Assembly (NCBI GenBank): GCA_039033995.1
Contig: JBCCBP010000008.1
Coordinates: 1 to 64,000, forward strand
DNA: 64,000 nt
Direction of reading: 5' to 3'
Origin: CALBPI01 sp039033995
GTDB taxonomy: Bacteria > Pseudomonadota > Gammaproteobacteria > Steroidobacterales > Woeseiaceae
Below the pieces are notes generated by a model that was not told where the DNA came from, searched no databases, and was given only the letters and a program-made list of their open reading frames with translations. Below are positions 1 through 8,731 of this stretch, one piece after another. The position numbers and the translations under genes were made by a program. Within the stretch, counting starts at the first letter, position 1. The number at the start of each line of letters is the position of its first letter.

Positions 1-1562
1 TGAAAATGGATGTGTGGCGGCCAGCCGCCGTTTTCGTGCTCAGCGCCGAGATGGGCAAACACTTCGCCGCGTTTGATCGGTTGCCCGGGTGCCAGGGATG
101 CCGCCGAGTCGTGCTGCAAGTGACCGTACAATGTGTAAAACGTCACGTCGTCCGTGGGTGTGTGCTTCAGCACGATCAGACCGCCGTAGTCGAACTCGCG
201 GTCACAGACTTCGGCACTGTGGACGACACCGTCGAGTGGCGCGTGCACGGGCGTCCCGGCGGGCAGGAATACGTCGATCGCGATATGGAATGTCCTGCGC
301 GCACTGGCCTGATGATCGCCGGCCAGGAAGAAATCGGCGCCATAGATTAGTCGTGCTTCGCGATAGCGACCGAGCACGCCGCGTGTACCGTCAGGATCGA
401 GTGCTGTGATGAGGCTCGCGACCTGTGACAGATCCGGCGCGATGGGATTGTCGGGTGTATCGATACCTGCAATGTGTAGATCGAGTTGCGGCGCGTTGGC
501 CAATGATCGGTCAAACAGTGGCGCGGCGGTATTGCCGTGCGTGGCTATCCAATCGCGCGTGGGTTGCTGCTGCGACGGCAGCCCGGTCGCTTGCCGCAAC
601 CCCGCTTCGATGAAGTCCGTGTTGGATGCGGCGTTAGCGGCAAGAAAGCGAGTAACAGCGGCCTGCGAGGTTTGCAGGTAAGGATCATCATCGCCGGCGA
701 CCACGGCCTCATGCGCATGCACTGCGCTGACGGCCATGCGTGTCAGTGCCAGCGGCCAGATCAGCGCGATTTCTGATTCATCCAGCGGGTGCTGTGCGGC
801 GTACGCTGCAACAAAACGATTCAGCGCGGTGATCGGTTGTTCGGATTGCAGCATCAGATAGGCGGCTGCGATAGCCACATCCACAACGCGCGGAGCCGCG
901 ATCATATCGCCAAAATCGATGATGCCGGCGAGTTGCGGCGCCGCGTTCGCTGGCGTTGTACAGAACAGGTTGTGCTCGTTCAGATCATTGTGGATCGCCT
1001 GAGCAGGGAGCTGTCCTAACCGCTCAAGCGCAGGCGTCGTCAGATTAGAAAAAATCGCGTGCAACGTATCTGCCAACGGATGCGATGACAACGCACCAGC
1101 GTCATCGCGCACATTTAGCGCCTCGCGGAGATCCCAACGCATCGTCCGTGTCAGAGCCGGGTGTTCAAAATCGGCCAGTGCCGTGTGCAGCGATGCAAGC
1201 GTCGTTGCGATGTCGGCGACCAGCGTGAGCGCCAACGGCCGAGTCTCGGCGAGTACCGTCCCGGGCACCCGACTGATGGCCCAGCACAGATGAGTAGATG
1301 ATCCGTCTGACAACTCGATCAGGTGTCCACCAGACGCGGTTGGTACCAGACGCGGCACCGCAAGGTTGCGGTTGGCGAGGTGGGTCAGACAGGCAATCTG
1401 AAGATCAACGATGTCGCGCGGACAGTTAGCGCGCATCACTTTGTAAATGACCGTGCCATCCGAGAAATTTAAGTCGAATTCTCCGGCCAGTGACTGCCAC
1501 TCGGTACTGAGTGTCCAATACTCCCCCAGTAGCGTGCGCCAATGATCGTTGGTTTTTCTCAT
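1..1562 (-). CDS. Partial fusion protein: hydroxylysine-kinase-like APH domain followed by an M23 peptidase domain
   Basis: The frame is open from the ATG at 1562 to the left edge, so the C-terminus is missing (about 520 residues visible). Residues about 20-300 form an aminoglycoside-phosphotransferase-type kinase: HNDLNEHN is the catalytic loop and IIDFGDM the metal-binding DFG-like motif. These two motifs and the following VVDVAIAAAYLML read like hydroxylysine kinase (HYKK/AGPHD1). From about residue 400 a LytM/M23 endopeptidase fold begins, ending at the edge with the metal motif GWPPHIHF. From family knowledge, proteins with this order usually continue into a class III PLP aminotransferase or phospho-lyase; that part is outside the window. 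The start lies 3 bp after dctM, so the gene is probably co-transcribed with the TRAP permease. Substrate is inferred, not shown. Confidence 0.85.
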   Translation of the reverse strand, partial: MRKTNDHWRTLLGEYWTLSTEWQSLAGEFDLNFSDGTVIYKVMRANCPRDIVDLQIACLTHLANRNLAVPRLVPTASGGHLIELSDGSSTHLCWAISRVPGTVLAETRPLALTLVADIATTLASLHTALADFEHPALTRTMRWDLREALNVRDDAGALSSHPLADTLHAIFSNLTTPALERLGQLPAQAIHNDLNEHNLFCTTPANAAPQLAGIIDFGDMIAAPRVVDVAIAAAYLMLQSEQPITALNRFVAAYAAQHPLDESEIALIWPLALTRMAVSAVHAHEAVVAGDDDPYLQTSQAAVTRFLAANAASNTDFIEAGLRQATGLPSQQQPTRDWIATHGNTAAPLFDRSLANAPQLDLHIAGIDTPDNPIAPDLSQVASLITALDPDGTRGVLGRYREARLIYGADFFLAGDHQASARRTFHIAIDVFLPAGTPVHAPLDGVVHSAEVCDREFDYGGLIVLKHTPTDDVTFYTLYGHLQHDSAASLAPGQPIKRGEVFAHLGAEHENGGWPPHIHF

Positions 1563-1565
1563 GTG

Positions 1566-2939
1566 CTAGCCGTAGATCTGCTCGGGTAGCCAGGTCGCCA
1601 ACGACGGAAACAACGCGATGATGATCAGCGCCAGAATCTGAATCGCAATGAACGGCAACACACCGCGATAGATATCACTGGTCTGGACACTATCGGGTGC
1701 GACCCCGCGTAAATAGAACAACGCAAACCCGAACGGCGGGGTCAGAAACGACGTCTGCAGATTGATTGCGATCATTACACCGAGCCAGACCGGATCGAGT
1801 CCCATCGCCATCAGGATGGGACCAACGATCGGCACGACGACGAAGGTGATCTCGATAAAATCGAGTACAAAACCCAGCAGGAACATGATTAACATGACCA
1901 CGATGAATGCGCCGACGACACCGCCGGGTAAGCCCGTCAGCAAATGCTGCACCGCTTCGTCGCCGCCGTATCCGCGGAATACGAGCGCGAATACCGATGC
2001 GCCAATCAGAATCATGAATACCATGCACGTGACGCGCGTCGTCGATTCGACGATGTCTCGGAGCTTCCGCCCATCGAGTTCGCGACGCAGTGCTGCGAGC
2101 AGCAACGCTCCGCCCGCACCGACGCCAGCCGCTTCCGTCGGCGTCGCGAAGCCAATGAGTATAGAGCCGAGTACCGCGATGATCAGTGTCAGCGGTGCGA
2201 TCAATACCTTGATGACTGCGATCGCACCAACGCGCTCGCTGGCTTCCTGTTCGGACAATCCCGGCATGCTGTCCGGTTTGATGTAAGCGACGAGCAGCAG
2301 CCACAGCATATACAGCCCGACCAGCAGCAGGCCGGGGAACAATGCACCAGCGAACAAATCGCCGACCGACACCGTCTCTGGCGAGAAGATGCCCTGCTGC
2401 AGTTGTGCTTGTTGATAAGCAGCGGACAACACGTCGCCGAGGAGTACCAATACGATGGAGGGCGGGATGATCTGGCCGAGTGTGCCCGACGCGCAGATGG
2501 CACCGCTGGCAACAGCGGGCGAATAGCCGCGTTGTAACATCGTCGGCAACGACAACAAACCCATGGTAACGACCGTCGCACCAACGATGCCCGTGCTCGC
2601 CGCCAGCAACATGCCGACCAACATCACGGATAGCCCAAGCCCACCACTCTTTTTGCCGAACAATGCCGATAAGGTCGTCAGCAGCGACTCGGCGATCTTG
2701 GCGCGTTCCAGTGTGACGCCCATGAACACGAATAGCGGCACGGCGATCAACGTTTCGTTGCTCATAATGCCGAATAACCGGTTGGGCATGCTGGTCAGAA
2801 ACGCGGCGTCGAACGCGCCGGCGGCGACGCCACCGAGCGCGAACAGGAGCGAAGTGCCCGCGAGTACAAACGCCACTGGGTAGCCGGTCATCAAGATGAC
2901 GATGACGACAGCAAACAGCGAAAGTGCGATCCAGGCCAT
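1566..2939 (-). CDS. dctM: TRAP transporter large permease subunit (DctM family)
   Basis: A 457-residue hydrophobic protein with about 12 membrane segments, the usual size of DctM. It forms the sodium-driven translocation channel of a tripartite ATP-independent periplasmic transporter in the inner membrane. Family-like stretches include ASTGIVGATVVTMGLL and the conserved TPPFGFALFYLRG near the C-terminus. The start is 2 bp after dctQ and the stop 3 bp before the kinase/M23 fusion, so all three are one transcript. No DctP substrate-binding protein is encoded in the visible part of the locus, so it is either beyond the left edge or elsewhere. TRAP substrates are typically organic or amino acids; the specific substrate cannot be read from this subunit. 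Confidence 0.95.
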   Translation of the reverse strand: MAWIALSLFAVVIVILMTGYPVAFVLAGTSLLFALGGVAAGAFDAAFLTSMPNRLFGIMSNETLIAVPLFVFMGVTLERAKIAESLLTTLSALFGKKSGGLGLSVMLVGMLLAASTGIVGATVVTMGLLSLPTMLQRGYSPAVASGAICASGTLGQIIPPSIVLVLLGDVLSAAYQQAQLQQGIFSPETVSVGDLFAGALFPGLLLVGLYMLWLLLVAYIKPDSMPGLSEQEASERVGAIAVIKVLIAPLTLIIAVLGSILIGFATPTEAAGVGAGGALLLAALRRELDGRKLRDIVESTTRVTCMVFMILIGASVFALVFRGYGGDEAVQHLLTGLPGGVVGAFIVVMLIMFLLGFVLDFIEITFVVVPIVGPILMAMGLDPVWLGVMIAINLQTSFLTPPFGFALFYLRGVAPDSVQTSDIYRGVLPFIAIQILALIIIALFPSLATWLPEQIYG

Positions 2940-2941
2940 CG

Positions 2942-3433
2942 CTAGCGCCTCACAGTCCGCCAGGCTTTGATCGATTGCGCCAATGCCTGCAATAGCAGCA
3001 ACGTTGGCATCACGAGCATGAAGGTCTTCAGCAGCGGTGTGGCTGGATATGGCAGTCCGCCGGCCTGGCGCGATGCTTCCAGCGCTGCCCAGCTACCAGT
3101 GACGTAGCCCCAAGAATGGATCACCAAAATGACGCAGAACGGCGTGAGCAGCAGCAGATTGCCGATCAGATCGACGAGCGCCTTACGATGTTTTGAGAAG
3201 CCGCGATAAAACACATCGACCCGCACGTGCTGATCCGCCTGCAAGGTATACGCTGCGGCGACCAGGAAGACGGTCGCATGCATCCACGTGGTGAGCTCCT
3301 GCAACCAGATGCGCCCGAAACCGAACACGTCACGGCCAATCAGTACAGCGAGCGTATTTAACACCATCGCTAGAGTCAGCCAAGCGACGAGTTGGCCTAT
3401 GCGCCGATTGAGTCCTTCGATCCAGTCGGTCAT
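2942..3433 (-). CDS. dctQ: TRAP transporter small permease subunit (DctQ family)
   Basis: A 163-residue protein with four predicted membrane helices, matching the DctQ subunit that supports DctM. A typical feature is the WLQELTTWMHATVFLVAAAY stretch around residues 43-62. Its ATG at 3433 directly abuts the trkH stop codon (3436-3434), with no spacer, so translation is probably coupled to trkH, an unusual partner for a TRAP gene. It is followed by dctM after 2 bp. Identification rests on size, topology and position beside a clear DctM. Confidence 0.93.
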   Translation of the reverse strand: MTDWIEGLNRRIGQLVAWLTLAMVLNTLAVLIGRDVFGFGRIWLQELTTWMHATVFLVAAAYTLQADQHVRVDVFYRGFSKHRKALVDLIGNLLLLTPFCVILVIHSWGYVTGSWAALEASRQAGGLPYPATPLLKTFMLVMPTLLLLQALAQSIKAWRTVRR

Positions 3434-4885
3434 TCAACGACGCCAGAAAGTCGGCGTGACGAGCACGAGCAACGTGAAGATCTCAAGACGGCCGAGCACC
3501 ATCGCGATCACGGATACCCATTGACCGGCGGGACTGACGTTCATGAAACCGCTCGTGACCTCGCCAAGCCCCGGGCCGAGATTGTTCAGTGTGGCGGCCG
3601 TCGCCGCGAACGCGCTGGCCTGATCCAGTCCGGTGCTCAGCAACGCAAGCAGAATCACCGTGAAGACGACGATGTAGAGTGCGAAAAACCCCCAGACGGC
3701 TTCTACGACGCGACGCGACACGGCCTTGTTGCCAATCTTGACCGGAATTTCGGCGCTAGGATGTACCAGTCGTGCGATTTCTCGCGCGCCCTGTCGATAC
3801 AACAACATCGCGCGCATCACTTTCAGACCGCCGGCCGTCGAGCCGGCACAGCCACCGATAAAGCTCGCAAGAATCAGCAGCACAGGAATAGCGCCTGGCC
3901 AGCTCGCGTAGTTCGCAGTCGTAAAGCCGGTGGTCGACGCGATGGACACCACCTGGAACGCGCTATCGACCAGCGATTTCTCGGCGGTTGAAAATGTCTC
4001 GCTGAGGCGCAATGCCGTGAAGACGACGACGGTCAATACAAACAGGATCAATGCATAGGCACGACACTCAGGGTCTTCGAAATAGTGTCGAATGCTGTTG
4101 TTGCGCCAGGCGAAAAAATGCAGCGAAAAGTTGATCCCCGCGAGGAACATGAACACGATACAGACGATATCGATCGCGCTGCTGTCGAAGTGACCGATGC
4201 TCAAGTCGTAGGTCGAGAAACCGCCGATCGCGACGGTCGAGAAGCTATGGCAGATAGCATCGAACACGCTCATGCCCGCGAGCCAATAGGCCACGGCACA
4301 ACAAATCGTAAAGCCCAGATAGACATACCAAAGCGCCTTGGCCGTCTCGGTGATGCGCGGCGTCAGCTTGGTGTCTTTCACCGGGCCGGGCGTCTCGGCG
4401 CGATAGAGCTGCATGCCACCGACACCGAGCATCGGTAGTACGGCGACGGCCAAAACGATGATACCCATGCCACCGAGCCACTGCAGTTGTTGGCGGTAGT
4501 ACAGAATCGCTTCCGGGAGGTTGTCCAGACCGACCAGCACTGTGGCCCCGGTCGTCGTCAGGCCCGACATCGATTCGAAGACCGCTTCGGTCAGCGTCAG
4601 TGCGGGTGTGGGCGACAGGAACAGCGGGGTTGCCCCGAAGGCGCCGAGTACCAGCCAGAAGGACGCGACGACCAGGAAGCCATCGCGCAACCGCATATCG
4701 CGATTGGCGCGCCGGACCGGCCAGAACAACGCTGCGCCGACGACGATAATGAACACGAACGAGTACACGAACACGCGCCAGGTACCATCGTCGAACAGGA
4801 ACGAGACCAGAATTGGCGGCAGCATCGTCACACTGAACATCATCAGCAGGATGCCGAGAACGCGTTGGACGACAGAAAAATTCAC
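3434..4885 (-). CDS. trkH: Trk potassium uptake channel subunit TrkH
   Basis: A 483-residue inner-membrane potassium channel subunit. The four pore loops with filter glycines are visible: SGLTTTGATVL near residue 107, FSTVAIGGFSTYD near 216, ASTTGFTTANY near 317, and LNNLGPGLGEV near 437. The length matches E. coli TrkH (483). It works with the NAD-binding regulator TrkA, encoded immediately upstream after a 15-bp gap. Downstream, dctQ starts at the very next base after the stop codon. No frameshift or missing filter residue is seen. Confidence 0.97.
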   Translation of the reverse strand: MNFSVVQRVLGILLMMFSVTMLPPILVSFLFDDGTWRVFVYSFVFIIVVGAALFWPVRRANRDMRLRDGFLVVASFWLVLGAFGATPLFLSPTPALTLTEAVFESMSGLTTTGATVLVGLDNLPEAILYYRQQLQWLGGMGIIVLAVAVLPMLGVGGMQLYRAETPGPVKDTKLTPRITETAKALWYVYLGFTICCAVAYWLAGMSVFDAICHSFSTVAIGGFSTYDLSIGHFDSSAIDIVCIVFMFLAGINFSLHFFAWRNNSIRHYFEDPECRAYALILFVLTVVVFTALRLSETFSTAEKSLVDSAFQVVSIASTTGFTTANYASWPGAIPVLLILASFIGGCAGSTAGGLKVMRAMLLYRQGAREIARLVHPSAEIPVKIGNKAVSRRVVEAVWGFFALYIVVFTVILLALLSTGLDQASAFAATAATLNNLGPGLGEVTSGFMNVSPAGQWVSVIAMVLGRLEIFTLLVLVTPTFWRR

Positions 4886-4900
4886 GCGTGGTGCTCCTCG

Positions 4901-6277
4901 TCAGAGGAAAGAAACGCCAACCTGGAACAACGCCTCAACCTCTTCGATGCGACGTCGATCAGACAGGAAGATGATGACGTGGTCATCAGCCATAATCGTT
5001 GTATCGTGATGCGCAATGATAACTTGTTCATCACGCACCAGTGCCGCGATAGAAGCACCGCGCGGCAGCTTGAGGCTCTCGATGGTTTTGCCGACCACCT
5101 TGCTGTTGCCCTCGGTGCCGTGCGCGATGGCCTCGATAGCTTCTGCTGCGCCTCGGCGTAACGAGTGGACCTTGACAACATCGCCGCGGCGGACGTGGGC
5201 AAGCAACGAGCCGATGGTGATCTGCTGTGGCGAGATTGCCACGTCAATACTGCCCGATTCCATCAGCTCGGCGTAAGACGGCCGGTTGATCAGGGCCATC
5301 ACTTTGTGGGCGCCGAGCCGTCGCGCCAGCATGGCCGATAGAATGTTGGCCTCTTCCGCATTGGTCAGTGCGCAGAACACATCGGCGCTGTCGATATTCT
5401 CCTCGAGCAGTAAGTCTTCGTTGGCGGCGTCGCCGTTCAGCACGATCGCCTTGGACAACTGCTCCGAGATATAGCGCGCACGTTCCGGATCGCGTTCGAT
5501 AATCTTGACCTGATTGGTTTGCTCGAGGGTTTGTGCGAGTCGCAGGCCGATGTTGCCGCCACCGGCGATGATGACGCGACGCACCGGGTCCTCGAGTTTG
5601 CGCATCTCACTCATGAACACACGAATGTCTTCGCGTGCGGCGAGGAAGAACACCTCATCACCTTCACGAATCACGGTATCGCCTTCGGGGTGAATGGATT
5701 TGCCATCGCGATAAATAGCGGCGATCCGCGCCTCGGTGTTCGGAATATGTTCCTTGATGTTTTTCAGTTGTTGCCCGACCAGCAGACCATCGCGGTCGGC
5801 TCGAGCGCCAACGAGTCGTGCACGGTCGTTAGCGAACTCGAGCACCTGCAACGCCCCGGGATAGAGAATGAGTTGCTCAATGTATTCGCAGACGAGCTGC
5901 TCTGGGCTGATCCGGACGTCGACCGGCATCGACTCCTGCGCGAACAGCCGATCTGCCGTCATGTACTCAGCCGCGCGGATACGAGCGATCTTGGTTGGCG
6001 TGCGGAACAGTGAGTAGCCGACCTGACAAGCGACCATGTTGGTTTCGTCGGAATCGGTCAGCGCGATGATGATATCGGCATCGCGCGCGCCAGCGCGTTC
6101 GAGCACGTCGGGAAAGCCGGCGTGGCCGACCACCGTACGAATATCGAGTCGATCCTGAAGTTCCCGAAGTACCTCGGGATTCAAGTCAACGACCGTGACT
6201 TCGTTCGCTTCCTCTCTGGAAAGCTGTGTGGCGGCGCTGGCCCCAACCTGACCCGCGCCTAAGATCAGGATCTTCAT
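4901..6277 (-). CDS. trkA: Trk potassium uptake regulatory subunit TrkA
   Basis: A 458-residue cytoplasmic peripheral subunit that gates TrkH in response to nucleotides. It has the duplicated RCK arrangement: a first Rossmann domain with GAGQVGAS at residues 7-14, a first TrkA-C domain around 140-220, a second Rossmann domain with AGGGNIGLRLA near 237, and a second TrkA-C domain to the end. E. coli TrkA has 458 residues. It lies 11 bp after uvrD and 15 bp before trkH, so the three are likely one transcript. Confidence 0.97.
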   Translation of the reverse strand: MKILILGAGQVGASAATQLSREEANEVTVVDLNPEVLRELQDRLDIRTVVGHAGFPDVLERAGARDADIIIALTDSDETNMVACQVGYSLFRTPTKIARIRAAEYMTADRLFAQESMPVDVRISPEQLVCEYIEQLILYPGALQVLEFANDRARLVGARADRDGLLVGQQLKNIKEHIPNTEARIAAIYRDGKSIHPEGDTVIREGDEVFFLAAREDIRVFMSEMRKLEDPVRRVIIAGGGNIGLRLAQTLEQTNQVKIIERDPERARYISEQLSKAIVLNGDAANEDLLLEENIDSADVFCALTNAEEANILSAMLARRLGAHKVMALINRPSYAELMESGSIDVAISPQQITIGSLLAHVRRGDVVKVHSLRRGAAEAIEAIAHGTEGNSKVVGKTIESLKLPRGASIAALVRDEQVIIAHHDTTIMADDHVIIFLSDRRRIEEVEALFQVGVSFL

Positions 6278-6288
6278 TCGGTTGGATT

Positions 6289-8463
6289 CTACATGAACTC
6301 TAGGTTCGCGTAGTTAAGAACCAGTGTTTTCGTGCCGGCCGTCTCAAAATTGACGGTCACCTGGGTATGTGCTCCCTGGCCATGGCAGCCGACGATAACC
6401 CCTTCACCGAACCGGCCGTGGCGCACGAGGCTGCCGAGTTGCACGGCTGGTGCTTCAATTGCAGCGCTGGCGTGCCGTGGGCTGGGTCGTTGTGCGACCG
6501 GTCGCGACAAGTGGGCGCGCGGCCGAATTTCTTCAAGTAGTGACTTGGGAATCTCGCTGATAAAGCGGGATGGCACGCCATAGTTGTCCATCCCGTGCAG
6601 CCGACGTTGTTCCGCATAGGTCAGGTAGAGCGCCGACATGGCGCGTGTGCAGCCGACATAACACAGCCGGCGTTCTTCCTCGAGACCGCTGGGGTCGTTG
6701 ATCGACCGCTGGTGCGGGAACAGGCCGTCTTCCATACCGCACAGGAACACCAATGGGAACTCGAGGCCTTTCGCCGAGTGCAGCGTCATCAGTTGCACAC
6801 AGTCCTCCCAGGCATCCGCCTGGCCTTCACCCGCCTCCAGGGCGGCGTGTGCCAGAAACGCATCCACCTCCGACATGTTTTCTGTTTCGGCATCCGGCTC
6901 TGGCGTAAAGCCGCGAGCAGCGCTGACCAGTTCTTCGACGTTTTCGATGCGCGTTTGCGCCTTTTCTTCCCCTTCCTTGCGATAGTGGTCGAGCAGCCCG
7001 CTGTGATGGATGACGTGGTCCACAATCTCGTGCAGCTCAAGCCCTTCGCAGTCGAGCGCCATCTGTTCGATCAGATTCAGAAAATTCTTGATCGCATTTG
7101 CTGCTCGGGCCGCCATCTGTTCGGCTGCCACAGCGCCGGCGGCGCGCCACAGTGTGCAGGCATTCGCGCGTGCATACTGGCGGATCGTCTGAATGCTGCG
7201 GGCGCCAATGCCGCGCGCTGGCACGTTAACGATGCGCTCAAATGCTGCATCGTCATCGCGGCTGCTGATCAGGCGCATATAGGCGAGCACGTCCTTAATC
7301 TCGGCACGTTCGAAGAAGCGTAAGCCGCCGTAAACCCGATAGGGAATACGGGCATTCAGCAGCATCTCTTCGAGCACGCGCGACTGCGCATTTGACCGAT
7401 ACAGAATGGCGGCTTCGTCGCGCCGCTGGCCCTGCGCGATCCAGTCTTTCAGGCGATTCACGACGAAGTCGGCTTCGTCGCGCTCGTTGAAAGCGGCGTA
7501 GAGCTTGATGAGCTCACCATCGATGCCGTCGGTCCACAGGTTCTTGCCCATTCGACCGCCGTTGTTCTCGATGATAGCGTTCGCGGCATTCAGAATATTG
7601 CCGGTCGAGCGATAGTTCTGCTCCAGCTTGACGATTTGCGTGTCCGGAAAGTCGATACTGAATTTACCGATGTGCTCAACGCGGGCACCACGCCAGCGAT
7701 AGATCGACTGGTCGTCATCACCGACTGCGAACGGAATCGCGCCACCATCGGTGAGCAGGCGTAGCCAGCCATATTGGATGGCGTTGGTGTCCTGAAACTC
7801 GTCGACCAGCACATGCTGGAATCGGCGCTGATAGTGGGCTAGCAAGGTCGGGTTGTTGCGCCACAGTTCGTGAGCTCGCAGCAGGATTTCCGCGAAATCG
7901 ATCAGACCAGCACGATCGCAGGCTTCCTGATAATCCTCGTAGAACGCAATGAGACGCTTTCGGTTGGGGTCGCCACCGTGATCCAGATGCTGCGGACGCA
8001 GGCCCTCGTCTTTGTTGTTGTTGATGAAGGATTTCACTTCGCGTGGCGACCATTCGGCGTCAGCTGCGGTACTTTCCTTCAACAGTCGCTTGATCAGCCG
8101 ATCCTGGTCACCGCTGTCGATAATCTGGAAGTTCTGCGGCAGGCCGGCCTCTTGCCAATGACGTCGTAGCAGGCGATGCGCCAGACCATGAAACGTGCCA
8201 AGCCACAAATGCTGCGCCGGCATCCGCAGGAGCTGCTCGATGCGCGACCGCATTTCGGCGGCGGCCTTGTTGGTGAAGGTCACGGCGAGCAGGCTCTGTG
8301 GCGGTACGCGTTCGACTTCGATGAGCCAGGCAGCACGGTGCACCAGCACGCGGGTTTTGCCGCTGCCGGCGCCAGCGATGACCAGCACGGGTCGAGCGGG
8401 TGCGCTGACGGCCTCGCGCTGCGCGTCGTTCAGCGATTGAAGTATCGGATGCGTGTCATTCAC
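6289..8463 (-). CDS. uvrD: DNA helicase II, UvrD
   Basis: A 724-residue SF1 3'-5' helicase for nucleotide excision and mismatch repair (E. coli UvrD has 720). The Q motif and Walker A are at the N-terminus (LNDAQREAV, GAGSGKT at about 31-37). Motif II is DEFQDTN near residue 218, followed by DDDQSIYRWRGA (motif III) and LMTLHSAKGLEF (motif V). The C-terminal segment VRHGRFGEGVIVG is the Tudor-like fold that contacts RNA polymerase in this family. It is the first gene of the minus-strand run ending at the left edge; the terminator at 8662-8701 separates it from the upstream lipoprotein gene, so its promoter should lie in 8464-8660. Confidence 0.97.
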   Translation of the reverse strand: MNDTHPILQSLNDAQREAVSAPARPVLVIAGAGSGKTRVLVHRAAWLIEVERVPPQSLLAVTFTNKAAAEMRSRIEQLLRMPAQHLWLGTFHGLAHRLLRRHWQEAGLPQNFQIIDSGDQDRLIKRLLKESTAADAEWSPREVKSFINNNKDEGLRPQHLDHGGDPNRKRLIAFYEDYQEACDRAGLIDFAEILLRAHELWRNNPTLLAHYQRRFQHVLVDEFQDTNAIQYGWLRLLTDGGAIPFAVGDDDQSIYRWRGARVEHIGKFSIDFPDTQIVKLEQNYRSTGNILNAANAIIENNGGRMGKNLWTDGIDGELIKLYAAFNERDEADFVVNRLKDWIAQGQRRDEAAILYRSNAQSRVLEEMLLNARIPYRVYGGLRFFERAEIKDVLAYMRLISSRDDDAAFERIVNVPARGIGARSIQTIRQYARANACTLWRAAGAVAAEQMAARAANAIKNFLNLIEQMALDCEGLELHEIVDHVIHHSGLLDHYRKEGEEKAQTRIENVEELVSAARGFTPEPDAETENMSEVDAFLAHAALEAGEGQADAWEDCVQLMTLHSAKGLEFPLVFLCGMEDGLFPHQRSINDPSGLEEERRLCYVGCTRAMSALYLTYAEQRRLHGMDNYGVPSRFISEIPKSLLEEIRPRAHLSRPVAQRPSPRHASAAIEAPAVQLGSLVRHGRFGEGVIVGCHGQGAHTQVTVNFETAGTKTLVLNYANLEFM

Positions 8464-8529
8464 AGTGAGGAACTGTCGGTCGATAGGCTGACGGGTCAGT
8501 TTAGCAGAGGTGGGTGCAGGGGGTGGGTT

Positions 8530-8650
8530 TCACGGCATTCGGTCATGCTTGTCTTCGACGTCTCGGACATCCTGTCCTTCACGGCATAAATTTAGGCGTA
8601 TGTGCCGATCCTTTGCGCGTCGCTCCCGGACTTCCTGTCCTCCGCGACAT
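8530..8650. repeat. 63-bp tandem repeat cluster, left flank of the lipoprotein gene
   Basis: Two consecutive units share the core palindrome GGACA-TCC-TGTCC (8565-8577) and GGACT-TCC-TGTCC (8628-8640), exactly 63 bp apart, joined by a conserved linker containing CGCGTCGCTCCCGGA. A third, degraded partial unit (TTTCACGGCATTCGG) precedes them near 8528. The same unit in the same orientation occurs at 12377-12440 and 12642-12727, on the other side of the large gene. One minus frame is open through several units, but short spurious ORFs there have no other sign of coding. Function unknown. Confidence 0.75.
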
Positions 8651-8661
8651 TCGATCATCCT

Positions 8662-8701
8662 AGATCGAAAAAAAGGTCCGGGTAGCCTGAGCTACCCGGA
8701 C
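8662..8701 (-). terminator. Rho-independent terminator of the lipoprotein gene
   Basis: A perfect 11-bp stem, GTCCGGGTAGC / GCTACCCGGAC, with a four-base loop lies at 8676-8701. On the minus strand it is followed by a run of T residues (the A-run at about 8668-8674 on plus). It lies 30 bp past the stop of the minus-strand gene at 8732. Confidence 0.9.
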
Positions 8702-8731
8702 AAATGGCCACGCGTCTTGGTGGTTTGTCGG

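Noticed and set aside
8530..8650. 63-bp repeats as a CRISPR array
   Set aside because: The conserved part covers most of the unit, the intervals are also similar to each other, and no cas genes are present.
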